Below are positions 24,808 to 33,691 of a DNA stretch of 64,000 nucleotides, in pieces. Source of the DNA: Richelia sinica FACHB-800 (lineage in GTDB: Bacteria > Cyanobacteriota > Cyanobacteriia > Cyanobacteriales > Nostocaceae); the NCBI RefSeq assembly GCF_014698825.1, contig NZ_JACJTT010000026.1, forward strand, positions 1 through 64,000, in the 5' to 3' direction. The position numbers and the translations under genes are program-made. The notes below the pieces were generated by a model. The model was not told the DNA's origin, searched no databases, and saw nothing but the letters and a program-made list of their open reading frames with translations. Positions within the stretch are counted from its first letter, which is position 1. Each line of letters opens with the position of its first letter.

Positions 24808-25905
24808 ATGTCTTCAATCCTCCATCCCTTGCGGATTGGCAACCATATTGCCCGCTATCCCATTATTCAAGGTGCTATGGCGGTGCGGGTATCGGGTGCA
24901 AAACTCGCTGGTTCTGTAGCCCAGGCTGGTGGAGTGGGGGTGATTGCTTCCTGGGGGTTAGGTTTGCATTCTCCCTACTTTAACCAACGCAAACGTGGGG
25001 GTTTTTTTGCTGCTAATCGACTGGCTTTAAAAGATGAATTACGCAAAGCCCGCGCTATTAGCCCTGACGGTATCATTGGTGTCAATGTAGTTGTTGCCAC
25101 TAAAGATTACTCAGTTTTAGCTCAGACTGCGGCCGCTGAAGGTGCAAATTTAATTGTGACTGGAGCAGGTTTACCCCTGAACTTACCAGAATATACAGCC
25201 GATTATCCTGATGTTGCCCTAGTGCCGAGTGTATCTAGTGTGGAAACTGCTCGATTAATCTGCCAGGCTTGGCAAAGTCAATATAACCGTCTTCCTGATG
25301 GCTTTATTGTGGAAAATTGTCAGATGGTAGGTGGTCATTTTTCGCAGTGTGAACAAATCACCTTACCAGGATTTTCGATTAAGTTTGTCATTGCCCAATT
25401 GCGAGAATATTTAGAGCAAGAACTAGGAGTTTCCATTCCCTTAATTATCAGTGGTGGAGTTTGGGATCATGGTGATATTGAAAAAATGTTAGGGATGGGA
25501 GCCGATGGAGTACAAATCGGCACACGCTTTATTACCACTGAAGAATGTGATGCTGATGAGCGTTATAAAGAATTTCACCTCAAAGCCACCAAGGAAGATA
25601 TTGTCACCGTACCTAGTCCAGTGGGAAAACCCACCCGGGCTTTACGTAATCAATTTGCCGAACAAGCAATTATCGGCTCATCTAATTTAGAGCGACGCTG
25701 CATAGCCAATTGTTTAGAATCATGTTTATGTCGCGACACAGGTAAAACTTATTGTATTCTCCAGGCACTAGACCAAGCCACCCAAGGCAATTTAGAACAA
25801 GGTTTAATTTTCTCTGGTGCTAATATTGGTGACACTGAACGCATCATGTCTGTTTCTGAATTGATGACAGAACTCACCCAATCCCATCAATTGTTGTACA
25901 TTTAA
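24808..25905 (+). CDS. NAD(P)H-dependent flavin oxidoreductase / nitronate monooxygenase family
   Basis: A 365-residue TIM-barrel FMN protein of the nitronate monooxygenase (2-nitropropane dioxygenase) class. Landmarks: PIIQGAMAVRVSGAKLAGSVA (about 18-38), GVGVIASWGLG, GVNVVVATKDY, IVTGAGLPLNLPE, PLIISGGVWDHGDIEKMLGMGADGVQIGTRF (about 212-242), which forms the FMN phosphate site. Substrate unknown; such proteins can oxidise alkyl nitronates or act as FabK-like or quinone reductases. The frame has an earlier TTG at 24802, but the ATG at 24808 is the more natural start. C-terminal Cys-rich part (CIANCLESCLCRDTGKTYC) is a feature of one cyanobacterial subgroup and could bind metal. Probably regulated by the preceding ArsR-type protein. 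Confidence 0.87.
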   Translation: MSSILHPLRIGNHIARYPIIQGAMAVRVSGAKLAGSVAQAGGVGVIASWGLGLHSPYFNQRKRGGFFAANRLALKDELRKARAISPDGIIGVNVVVATKDYSVLAQTAAAEGANLIVTGAGLPLNLPEYTADYPDVALVPSVSSVETARLICQAWQSQYNRLPDGFIVENCQMVGGHFSQCEQITLPGFSIKFVIAQLREYLEQELGVSIPLIISGGVWDHGDIEKMLGMGADGVQIGTRFITTEECDADERYKEFHLKATKEDIVTVPSPVGKPTRALRNQFAEQAIIGSSNLERRCIANCLESCLCRDTGKTYCILQALDQATQGNLEQGLIFSGANIGDTERIMSVSELMTELTQSHQLLYI

Positions 25906-26010
25906 AATTCCCCATCTTGGCTTTGGGTGTAAAGTGTGGGATAGAGCAGAAAATAATTTGTACTTTTTCATTCCACACTATCAAACCTAATTTTTAATTT
26001 TGAATCATTT

Positions 26011-26724
26011 ATGAATCTCGATGAAATTATTAAATCCTATGCTGCTGGAAAAAGAAATTTTCAAAGACTGAATCTGCTAGAAGCAGAGTTAACCAATGTA
26101 AATCTCAGTGGTACTGATTTTAGCTATGCTGATTTGCGGCAAACACGACTGGGTAAAACGAATTTCAGTCGTACTTGTTTACGGGAAGCTAATCTCAGTG
26201 AAGCATTGCTTTGGGGAACAGATTTAAGTGGTGCAGATTTATCTTGTGGGATTTTGCGAGAAGCTGATTTGACCGGAGCAAAGCTAATTCAAGCAAATTT
26301 GACAAACGCAAATTTAATCAAAGCTAGTTTGTGTGGTGCTAATTTGACTGGGGCAAAATTGACTGGTGTGCTGTTGTTTCAAGCTGATTTTCGTCCGAGT
26401 TCTGACCAAAGGACTGATTTGGGATATGCAGTCTTGACTGGGGCAGACTTGAGTTATGCTGACCTGAGAGGCGCTTCCTTGCATCACACAAACTTAGATC
26501 GGGCCAAGTTGTGCCGAGGGAATCTCAGTCCCAGACTACAGTGGGGAGATGTGGAAACGGATTTAAGTGAGGCGAGTTTACAAGGGGCAGATTTAAGTTA
26601 TGCCAATCTGAGTCATGCGATTTTACGCAAAGCAAATTTGCAAGGTGCTGACTTAACAGGGGCAATTCTGACAGATGCTGACTTAACAGGGGCAATCATG
26701 CCTGATGGTACAGTTCACGATTGA
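26011..26724 (+). CDS. Pentapeptide repeat protein
   Basis: A 237-residue protein made of A(D/N)LXX pentapeptides, for example ADLSCGILREADLTGAKLI and ANLTNANLIKASLCGANLTG, which fold into a right-handed quadrilateral beta-helix. The repeat is broken twice, at about residues 129-140 (FRPSSDQRTDLG) and 168-180 (NLSPRLQWGDVETD), where loops project. There is no signal peptide or membrane helix. Cyanobacteria carry many pentapeptide proteins; roles are mostly unknown. Downstream lies a mosaic of repeats with no gene. It is translated from the ATG at 26011. Confidence 0.92.
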   Translation: MNLDEIIKSYAAGKRNFQRLNLLEAELTNVNLSGTDFSYADLRQTRLGKTNFSRTCLREANLSEALLWGTDLSGADLSCGILREADLTGAKLIQANLTNANLIKASLCGANLTGAKLTGVLLFQADFRPSSDQRTDLGYAVLTGADLSYADLRGASLHHTNLDRAKLCRGNLSPRLQWGDVETDLSEASLQGADLSYANLSHAILRKANLQGADLTGAILTDADLTGAIMPDGTVHD

Positions 26725-27302
26725 AACCATCCAGGAATGTAGGAGAAATCAAGGGAGGAAACAGCCTTGTATTGTGTATAGCAATGGACAGAACGGTTAG
26801 GACATTAACTAACACTAAAACAGAGACAACCAAAGGGTTCTAGCACTGTCACCCCGTTCGCGGAGCGTGGCGTTAGCCATAGGGGTGCGCCAGTCGCTCA
26901 TGGGGAAACCCCCAAGACCGCGCTGGCTTACCTGTCACCTGTTAACTGTCACCTGCTATATATTCCTCCCAGGTAGGATTATCAATAGATAAAAATATGC
27001 AAAAATAATATTGAGAGTGTGTTTTAGGAAACAAAGGTATGGAAGCGTGAGGGTGTAAGGATGTGGTCAAGAAAAACAGGAAATATAGTGATGGGTATTA
27101 GGTTTTAGTGAAGATAGAGGCTAATTTTACTGCTGTTTTTGACATCGATAACTAAGATTGAGATGTTATAAAATTAATGTGATCATATTTACATATATTT
27201 TCCAGTGACCAAAGTAGTTGTAGGGCGAGTATTTTGAACAGGTGCTGGATGTAAACAATGTATTTCGAGCCTTGAATTTCTATCCTCAGAGGAGGTGAAA
27301 TC
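26725..27302. repeat. Non-coding repeat mosaic: dispersed repeat, palindromic insert and STRR
   Basis: Three layers are visible. A ~72-bp dispersed repeat (26782-26853) shares with 44727-44798 a 27-base identical core, GGTTAGGACATTAACTAACA followed by CTAAAAC. At 26854-26930 a GC-rich, Nostoc-style palindromic block is inserted (GTTCGCGGAGCGTGGCGTTA, then pieces such as GGGGAAACCCC and the GCCAG...CTGGC pair). At 26931-26953 CACCTGT-type heptanucleotide repeats resume. The rest (26960-27302) shows no gene; it ends in a strong ribosome-binding site for the next gene. Confidence 0.8.
27290..27302 (+). promoter_or_regulatory. Strong Shine-Dalgarno site of the BtuF-like gene
   Basis: AGAGGAGGTGAAATCATG: the AGGAGGTGA core at about 27291-27299 is close to a perfect anti-SD match, 4 bases before the ATG at 27303. 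Such a full SD is unusual among the genes of this window and confirms this start. Confidence 0.8.
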
Positions 27303-28235
27303 ATGGAAAACCAAAATCTTAGAATAGTTTCCCTGTTACCTAGTGCAACGGAAATAGTCGCGACCCTGGGGTTAAAGGATGCAATTGTGGGGCGATCGCA
27401 TGAATGTGATTATCCTCCAGAAGTTGCCGAATTACCAGTTTGTACAGAAGCTCGTTTAAATAGTAACGGTTCTAGTCAAGATATCCACAATGAAGTAAAT
27501 AATTTACTGGCATCGGCTTTAAGTATTTATCAAATCAAATTGAATGTTTTAGAAGAACTAAGACCTACCCACATTATTACCCAAGACCAATGTGATGTTT
27601 GTGCAGTCAGCTTTTCTGAAGTGAAAACCGCAGTCAGCAAACTGATTCATAGCTCACCGGAAATTATCTCCCTCCAACCTAACACCCTGCAAGATGTATG
27701 GAATGATATTGAACATATCAGCCATACCTTTGATGTTGATTCAGTCAAAATTCTCGAAAATCTAGAAGCCAGGGTGAAAATTTGCCATCACCGTATTCAA
27801 GGATTATCTTTAACCGAACTACCCAAAGTTGCTTGTATTGAATGGGTTGAACCCTTAATGACTGCTGCTAATTGGGTTCCTGAAATCATTAATCTTGCAG
27901 GAGGACAAACACTATTTAGTATTGTTGGTGGGACTTCTGCTCATGTCAATTGGGAAACCTTAGTAGCCAGTAATCCAGATGTAATGATTTTTATGCCTTG
28001 TGGCTTTGATTTACAGCGCACGAAACAAGAAGCACAGCTATTGCTTCAACATCCAGAATGGAAAAAACTCCACGCTGTACAAAGCGGTAGAGTCTACATT
28101 ACTGATGGTAACTATTACTTCAATCGTCCTGGTCCACGACTAGTAGATTCTTTAGAAATTGCCGCAGAAATATTACATCCAGATATCTTTGATTATGGCT
28201 ACAAAGGGACGGCTTGGGAACCTTTAACCGTGTAA
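27303..28235 (+). CDS. Cobalamin-binding / BtuF-like periplasmic-binding-fold protein
   Basis: A 310-residue member of the BtuF/FepB substrate-binding family: RIVSLLPSATEIVATLGLKD (about 7-26), the GRSHECDYPP segment, TQDQCDVCAVS (about 95-105), WVEPLMTAANWVPEIINLAGG and the C-terminal PGPRLVDSLEIAAEIL. The protein has no signal peptide or lipoprotein box, so it may stay in the cytoplasm; cyanobacterial genomes often carry such a stand-alone 'cobalamin-binding protein' without an ABC permease. Its ligand is therefore not certain. No cobalamin riboswitch was seen upstream. The start is fixed by a strong ribosome-binding site. Confidence 0.85.
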   Translation: MENQNLRIVSLLPSATEIVATLGLKDAIVGRSHECDYPPEVAELPVCTEARLNSNGSSQDIHNEVNNLLASALSIYQIKLNVLEELRPTHIITQDQCDVCAVSFSEVKTAVSKLIHSSPEIISLQPNTLQDVWNDIEHISHTFDVDSVKILENLEARVKICHHRIQGLSLTELPKVACIEWVEPLMTAANWVPEIINLAGGQTLFSIVGGTSAHVNWETLVASNPDVMIFMPCGFDLQRTKQEAQLLLQHPEWKKLHAVQSGRVYITDGNYYFNRPGPRLVDSLEIAAEILHPDIFDYGYKGTAWEPLTV

Positions 28236-28267
28236 ATTTGACCCGATTAGCTACCGAAAATGCTCAT

Positions 28268-29056
28268 TTAAAAGTCTAAACTTGGCCAGTCAGTTTGACG
28301 ATAATAGTTGGTCATGTCATCAAACTTTCTTAATTCCACACGCTGGATCATCAACTCTGGAGAATCTGCCAGCCATTGTTGATTTAACTCTGCAATCTTT
28401 TGACCGAATTTTTTTCTGTCGAATTCAGGCGGAATTTCGCCAAAATAGGCCAAGGTGATATGGGCAGTTAAATGATAATGTTGTTCAATACCCAAGGCCA
28501 TGAGTTGGGGATTTTGATAAATTTGCCGACGGAATTGGACAATTTCTTCATAGCATCGCTCATCTTTAGGTACTAAACAAACACCTAAAGCCCTGGGCAT
28601 CACCACCAATCCTAACATTTGCCAGGCAATTGGTTGCACTGGTTTGTTGAGTGACGATTGATACTGGCTAAAAATGTCCTGGATACAAAGTTGTAACTCC
28701 TCTGGAAACTGAGGATTTTCTTCACAAGCATGGTAGTAGGCACTATCCCAGATTAAGTCCGCTAAAGTTAGATGAAAGCTAGCGGGAGGGAGAGGTACAA
28801 TTAATTCACTGTCACCAGTTAACTGGAGGAGTTGGTTTTGATAAACCTCTAGTTGTTGATAAAAGGCAGAATTTTGAGTATCTTCTGCTGCTGGTGGTGT
28901 GATGAGGGTATAACCAGGAAACGGTGCTGCTTTTCTGATTCCCGAATAGGGCTGAAATTTAGACGATGTCTGGATATGCTCAACCTGGTTTTTGTAAGCT
29001 TCTGGTAGCATCATTTTTGCTACCCGATTTAAGTAGGTTTGGTAGTTGTCGTCCAA
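28268..29056 (-). CDS. DUF1868 protein, 2H phosphoesterase-like
   Basis: A 262-residue protein whose two HxT motifs, H95-L-T97 in SFHLTLADL and H199-I-T201 in AHITLAYFG, form the active-site pair of the 2H phosphoesterase (2'-5' RNA ligase-like) superfamily. It matches the DUF1868 group seen in cyanobacteria. Substrate unknown; members act on cyclic phosphate or RNA ends. It is convergent with the BtuF-like gene and divergent from holA, sharing a 90-bp region with the latter. Confidence 0.82.
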   Translation of the reverse strand: MDDNYQTYLNRVAKMMLPEAYKNQVEHIQTSSKFQPYSGIRKAAPFPGYTLITPPAAEDTQNSAFYQQLEVYQNQLLQLTGDSELIVPLPPASFHLTLADLIWDSAYYHACEENPQFPEELQLCIQDIFSQYQSSLNKPVQPIAWQMLGLVVMPRALGVCLVPKDERCYEEIVQFRRQIYQNPQLMALGIEQHYHLTAHITLAYFGEIPPEFDRKKFGQKIAELNQQWLADSPELMIQRVELRKFDDMTNYYRQTDWPSLDF

Positions 29057-29146
29057 TCTTCTATAGCCTCAAGCTCTCTTGATAGATTGTAGGGAAAATT
29101 CTTGAGGATCAGAGCATAGTGTAAAAAGTATTTAGATTTTGTTTGT

Positions 29147-30148
29147 ATGCCGATTTATTTTTATTGGGGTGAAGATGACTTTGCTATTGAGAAAGCTGTA
29201 GGGAGTTTACGCGATCGCATTTTGGATTCTGTCTGGCTCAGTTTTAACTATACTACATTCCCCCCTGACCAAAGCGACGCGGTGATCCAAGCCTTAAATC
29301 AAGCTATGACACCTCCTTTTGGTAGCGGTGGACGCTTGGTATGGCTAATTAACACTACTTTATGTCAAAGCTGTCCAGAAAACATCCTGACGGAATTACA
29401 GCGTACTCTTCCCGTCATTCCCCAAGATTCTCATTTATTACTTACCAGTCGCAACAAACCTGATGAACGTCTCAAAGGGACTAAATTTTTGAAACAACAC
29501 GCTACGGAGTTTCGAGAATTTCCCCTGATTCCCCCGTGGAAAACAGAATTGATAGTTCAAGCGGTTCAAGAAGTAGCTGCAAGTACAGGAGTGAAATTAA
29601 CTCCCCTAATTGCCGAATTTTTAGCGGAATCTGTGGGTAATGATACAAGGTTACTTTACAATGAAATGGAAAAATTACGTTTATATACAGAGAATAGCCA
29701 TCAACCTTTAGATGTAAAAATAGTATCTCAATTAGTAAGAAATACTACCCAAAATTCCCTACAGTTAGCTGCGGCAATTAGAGGTGGAGATACGGCGAAA
29801 GCATTAGTAATATTAACAGATTTATTGAATGCAGCAGAACCAGGATTAAGAATAGTCGCAACCTTAATCGGTCAATTTCGGACTTGGTTGTGGGTAAAAA
29901 TCATGATGGAAAGTGGAGAAAGAAACCCCCAAGCGATCGCTCAAGCCGCAGAAATCAGTAACCCAAAACGTATTTATTTTCTCCAACAAGAAGTTAAAAA
30001 TATTACAGTTCAACAACTCCTAGATACCCTCCCCCTCCTACTAGAATTAGAAGTAAGTCTCAAGCAGGGTGCATCGGAAATAATTACACTCCAGACTAAA
30101 GTGATAGAACTTTGTCAATTATGCAAAACTACCACCAGTAGAATCTGA
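29147..30148 (+). CDS. holA: DNA polymerase III delta subunit HolA
   Basis: A 333-residue delta subunit of the clamp loader. Landmarks: MPIYFYWGEDDFAIEKAVGSLRDRI at the N-terminus (as two segments), IPQDSHLLLTSRNKPDERLKGT (split), the helical NDTRLLYNEMEKLRLYT (about 165-181), and GLRIVATLIGQFRTWLWVK (about 234-252). Delta opens the beta clamp. The divergent N-terminus compared with E. coli is usual for cyanobacteria. Contains HIP1 sites near its start and near 29935. The neighbours are not replication genes. Confidence 0.92.
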   Translation: MPIYFYWGEDDFAIEKAVGSLRDRILDSVWLSFNYTTFPPDQSDAVIQALNQAMTPPFGSGGRLVWLINTTLCQSCPENILTELQRTLPVIPQDSHLLLTSRNKPDERLKGTKFLKQHATEFREFPLIPPWKTELIVQAVQEVAASTGVKLTPLIAEFLAESVGNDTRLLYNEMEKLRLYTENSHQPLDVKIVSQLVRNTTQNSLQLAAAIRGGDTAKALVILTDLLNAAEPGLRIVATLIGQFRTWLWVKIMMESGERNPQAIAQAAEISNPKRIYFLQQEVKNITVQQLLDTLPLLLELEVSLKQGASEIITLQTKVIELCQLCKTTTSRI

Positions 30149-30270
30149 TTCAGTATATACGGAAAGTTTTATAAAGCTTTGATGAAGTGTTGTTTAATTG
30201 GAACTTTTGAACTTTTAAATCATTCAAATCCCCTATACTATCTTGACTATACTAGTGTGTCACCTATCTT

Positions 30271-30747
30271 ATGAAAGAAATTTACCGTTTTTATTTGCAA
30301 ATTCCTTTGGCTGGGATGCTTTTACGCTCATTAATAGTTAAACCTCTAGCTACAACTGGTTTTATTATTGGTCTTGTGAGTTTTAGTACCCCAACTCTGG
30401 CTCAAAATTTAAAAGTCGATAGTAGAGAAGTTACTAGCTATGCTCAAGCAGTATTAGCTATGGAACCAGCACGTCAACAAGCTTTTGAAGAAATTAAGAA
30501 AGTCATTGGTAGTAAAGAAGTACCAAAAATAGTTTGTAATGATCCCAACAGCATCAATGCTCTGCCCAGTAAAGCTAGAAACATTGCTGTTAATTATTGC
30601 AACCAATCTCAACAAATAGTTTCTAGTCAAGGTTTAAGTATTGACAGATTTAACCAAATTACTATTGAGTTGACAAATAATGAGGCATTAAAGAAACAGG
30701 TTTATAACACCTTATTAATGCTCCAAAAAAATCCTCCATCTCGATAG
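30271..30747 (+). CDS. DUF4168 family exported protein
   Basis: A 158-residue protein with a long N-terminal hydrophobic signal region (about 24-44, ending PTLAQ, likely cleavage after A44 or Q45) and a DUF4168 domain: VTSYAQAVLAMEPARQQAFE (about 54-73) and SQGLSIDRFNQITIELTNNE (about 120-139). DUF4168 proteins are periplasmic or envelope proteins in proteobacteria and cyanobacteria with no known function. Two cysteines (C90 and C111 by count) could form a disulfide bond. It lies 122 bp after holA. Confidence 0.8.
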   Translation: MKEIYRFYLQIPLAGMLLRSLIVKPLATTGFIIGLVSFSTPTLAQNLKVDSREVTSYAQAVLAMEPARQQAFEEIKKVIGSKEVPKIVCNDPNSINALPSKARNIAVNYCNQSQQIVSSQGLSIDRFNQITIELTNNEALKKQVYNTLLMLQKNPPSR

Positions 30748-31014
30748 ATAAATAGAATATTATTACCTGAAAATTAGATGAATTTTCCATCTAAAGCTTA
30801 GTAATTTGCTTGCATAAATTAATCAGTTTAGATTTCCCCAGTTTGGGGAATTATATAGAATATAACTTTGGCAAAAGTCATTATTTGTCTTCTTGTTTCT
30901 GCACTTTTGTGTGAATGAAAAAAAATATTTATTTATCAATACCTTTGCCAAGGGGGCTACAGGTGGGTGTTATTATGTGCATCTTCAGACAAAATTAGGA
31001 TGAAGCGAGAAGCG

Positions 31015-31635
31015 TTAATGATAATTCCTTAACTGCTTGTGAACTACAGACAAATACCACATATAATCATCAATTTTATATTGGTCAGCAGCTTTGACTA
31101 TATATTCCTGTGCCAAATCAATTTGATTAGCCACTTCATAATACAATCCTAAATAAAGATGGCTGTAAAAATTGCCTTTTTTCCCCTCAGTACGACCAAT
31201 ATTTAAAACATCATCTGCTTGACAAATACCAGCATAAAAATCATAGACACAACGCATAATTCTTCTAGGATCATTTTTGACTGGTAATAAAGCATTACGT
31301 GCTTGTTCTACACCAGTTAAACGAGCCATACAAAGATATCTCCACACAGTTTCTTCCACATCTTGAGCATTGACAGTTAAATCAATTTCAAACTGTTTCA
31401 CTCCTTCAGCAAATCTTTCCACATAATAATAAGATAAACCTCGTTGCCAAAGATAGGGTGTGAGGCGAAAATCTATCTTTTCAGCACTGTCAAAATCTTG
31501 AATTGATTCCTCAATTTTGCCCAGTTTAAAATAAACCATACCCCTGCGAATATAAGCATTAGGGTTATGGGGTTGCTGACTAATGGTATAATTCCACTGC
31601 TGAAGTTGACTTTCTAGAGAATTGAGGAAAAACAT
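31015..31635 (-). CDS. Tetratricopeptide repeat protein
   Basis: A 206-residue all-helical TPR protein. Clear repeats: NPNAYIRRGMVYFKLGKIEE (about 25-44) with SIQDFDSAEKID, then LTPYLWQRGLSYYYVERFAE, and a C-terminal one at LYLGLYYEVANQIDLAQEYI. There is no clear signal peptide; the MFFLNSL start is not hydrophobic enough. Resembles the cyanobacterial homologues of lipoprotein NlpI in the arrangement of the last repeats (YLCMARLTGVEQARNALL), but without a lipobox. Likely a scaffold for protein interaction; partner unknown. Confidence 0.85.
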   Translation of the reverse strand: MFFLNSLESQLQQWNYTISQQPHNPNAYIRRGMVYFKLGKIEESIQDFDSAEKIDFRLTPYLWQRGLSYYYVERFAEGVKQFEIDLTVNAQDVEETVWRYLCMARLTGVEQARNALLPVKNDPRRIMRCVYDFYAGICQADDVLNIGRTEGKKGNFYSHLYLGLYYEVANQIDLAQEYIVKAADQYKIDDYMWYLSVVHKQLRNYH

Positions 31636-31737
31636 AAAAACTCTGATTTGTATAGATAGTTATTCTCAATGAATCAGATGGCTATCTCAGCCCATCTTCA
31701 AAATACATGATTCTCAGTATGATATTTTTTCTAGAAA

Positions 31738-32211
31738 ATGAACAGCATAGTTGAATTTCCTTGGCAACAAGCAGCAATAATTATTCATAGTCAACTGATC
31801 ATCAAGAGTTTTCAGCGTTGGTTAGGGCGTTCTTTGCTGGATGTAGATGGTTCACCAGTAGATATAGCAAAAGCACTATTTGAAGCCCCCTTTGTCTTAG
31901 CTGCCCACGGCATAGAGGCTGATCCAATTTTTAACTATGGTAATCGCAAAGCTTTAGAACAATGGCAAATGTCTTGGGAAGAATTCACACGCACACCTTC
32001 TCGGAAAAGTGCTGAAGCGGTAGAACAAACAGAAAGAAATCGTCTCTTAGCAGAAACGACAACTCAAGGTTTTAGCTACTTTTCTGGAGTCAGAATTACT
32101 AGCACTGGTCAACGCTTTCGCATTGAAGATGGTATTGTCTGGAATCTTCTGGATGAAGAAAATCAATACTGCGGTCAAGCAGCTGTTTACTCTAAATGCC
32201 AATTTATTTGA
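31738..32211 (+). CDS. MEKHLA-domain protein
   Basis: A 157-residue protein consisting of a MEKHLA domain, a PAS-related fold: VLAAHGIEADPIFNYGNRKA (about 51-70), LEQWQMSWEEFTRTPSRKSA (about 71-90) and GFSYFSGVRITSTGQRFRIE (about 111-130). MEKHLA domains occur at the end of plant HD-ZIP III proteins and as stand-alone proteins in bacteria; a role in sensing a small molecule or light/redox is assumed but unproven. Divergent from the TPR gene. Confidence 0.87.
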   Translation: MNSIVEFPWQQAAIIIHSQLIIKSFQRWLGRSLLDVDGSPVDIAKALFEAPFVLAAHGIEADPIFNYGNRKALEQWQMSWEEFTRTPSRKSAEAVEQTERNRLLAETTTQGFSYFSGVRITSTGQRFRIEDGIVWNLLDEENQYCGQAAVYSKCQFI

Positions 32212-32365
32212 ATTACCGACCCAGAAACCACAGTATGAACCAAGGACTAGAGGCTTGGTATTTATTCCTGTTGATGAGATTAATAGCAAATAAAGAAAGT
32301 CAAAGACAGGAATATGGTTATTGAACCAATTAAGCTATTAACAGGAAGTAAACGAGGTAAAACAC

Positions 32366-32560
32366 ATGATCCTACCTGGAGCAACTGTTCGCGTCACAAA
32401 TCCAGCTGACACCTATTATCGTTTTGAAGGACTCGTGCAACGGGTAAGTGATGGTAAGGTGGCAGTATTATTTGAAGGTGGCAACTGGGATAAAATTATC
32501 ACTTTTCGGCTGCCTGAATTAGAACTAGTAGAGACAACAGGCAAGAAGAAAGGCAAGTAA
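32366..32560 (+). CDS. ndhS: NAD(P)H dehydrogenase-like complex subunit NdhS
   Basis: A 64-residue SH3-like protein: [20 protein letters not shown] (1-20), then [20 protein letters not shown] (21-40) and [16 protein letters not shown]. It matches NdhS (DUF3252), the ferredoxin-docking subunit of the thylakoid NDH-1 complex that supports cyclic electron flow. A lysine-rich tail (KKKGK) closes it. The only NDH subunit in the window, as is usual for this unlinked gene. Followed by a possible terminator at 32595. Confidence 0.92.
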   Translation: MILPGATVRVTNPADTYYRFEGLVQRVSDGKVAVLFEGGNWDKIITFRLPELELVETTGKKKGK

Positions 32561-32594
32561 TTCAGGTAATCCACTTGCAAGTTGTATGATGATG

Positions 32595-32629
32595 GTGGGC
32601 TGGGCTGTTCAGCCCACAAGAGTTTTATT
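32595..32629 (+). terminator. Possible terminator after ndhS
   Basis: GTGGGCT (32595-32601) can pair with AGCCCAC (32611-32617), or GGGCT with AGCCC inside it; TTTTATTT follows six bases later. Confidence 0.55.
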
Positions 32630-32759
32630 TATAGGCAAAAATCACTAATAACATTGTTAGTTGACGGGGAAGAAGTGATGGAGTAAAAATGAGTTTTCTT
32701 CCTGTTGTGTCTCACCTGTAACCTGATTCCCAACTCAGCAGTTAACAACCAGCAGTAAC

Positions 32760-33416
32760 ATGCGACTACCCTTACCACAGTTTGCCACAGGCGATCGCCA
32801 TCCTCTTCATTTTGCAGAGGTGATCGAAACTGCTACAACTGAATTTTTGGCACAGTGCTTGGAACCAGAAGACCTGAGTTTCCCAGCTATGCCACCTTTT
32901 GGCAGTTGGGTGTGTGCTGTGGATGAGGAATCTGGCAATCAAGTTTATGGTGTGGTGTATCATGTCACAACTACACCGATAGATTCTGTACATCGGGCCG
33001 TCGCTTTAGGCCTGTCCCTACAAACTTTACGAGAAGAACAACCCCAAATATTTGCTATGCTCAAAACTGAGTTTCGAGCAGCGATTGTGGGTTTTGTTCA
33101 ACCTGCGGCAGTGACAGGACATAGGCCAAAAATTTATCAGTATCTACCACCCCGTCCACCGCAAATACATCAAGCCGTTTATCGGTGTGAACCAGAAGCA
33201 ATTATTCAGTTCACCCAGGAACTTGACTTTTTAAGAACATTACTTTTAATCAACAGTGCTCCTGTAGAGTCTTTGGCCGCAGCAGCGATTCGAGAAGTAT
33301 ACCAGCTACGTCAGGCTGATCGAGAATGGCTGATTAAAGCTGGCAGAAACCTCAGTGTATTATTGAAAGATGATTACGATCGCTTGCGATTCATTTTAAG
33401 CCAAATCCATCCGTAG
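32760..33416 (+). CDS. HAS-barrel domain conserved protein
   Basis: A 218-residue cyanobacterial protein whose N-terminal part (about 12-110) fits a HAS-barrel-like beta domain (HPLHFAEVIETATTEFLAQCLE, in two pieces, then MPPFGSWVCAVDEESGNQVYGVVYHV split). HAS barrels usually sit on HerA/FtsK-type ATPases, but this protein has no ATPase domain. The C-terminal half is helical with REVYQLRQADREWLIKAGRN (about 181-200). Function unknown. The assignment is by resemblance to annotated cyanobacterial homologues. Confidence 0.65.
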   Translation: MRLPLPQFATGDRHPLHFAEVIETATTEFLAQCLEPEDLSFPAMPPFGSWVCAVDEESGNQVYGVVYHVTTTPIDSVHRAVALGLSLQTLREEQPQIFAMLKTEFRAAIVGFVQPAAVTGHRPKIYQYLPPRPPQIHQAVYRCEPEAIIQFTQELDFLRTLLLINSAPVESLAAAAIREVYQLRQADREWLIKAGRNLSVLLKDDYDRLRFILSQIHP

Positions 33417-33691
33417 GTAGTTTCACGATCATTACCTAACTGTGTAAGTTGAAGTTTTTTCATTGTTGTCAGGGAAATTGTGACTTTGCTTTGAGTTAAG
33501 CAATTGACTGTTGTTTATCGCCTTTTAACTGATGGAACTACTTTCTTGATCAGGAAGTCAGGTTTTCTATGGTTAAAGGTGCTACTCCTTAATTCCCTCC
33601 CTACACCCAGATCCAACCTTGATTGCCCAAACTTCTACACCTAGTGTCTAGAGTTGGGTGATTTGCCAAACAACAACAAGCTGCAAGTTAA

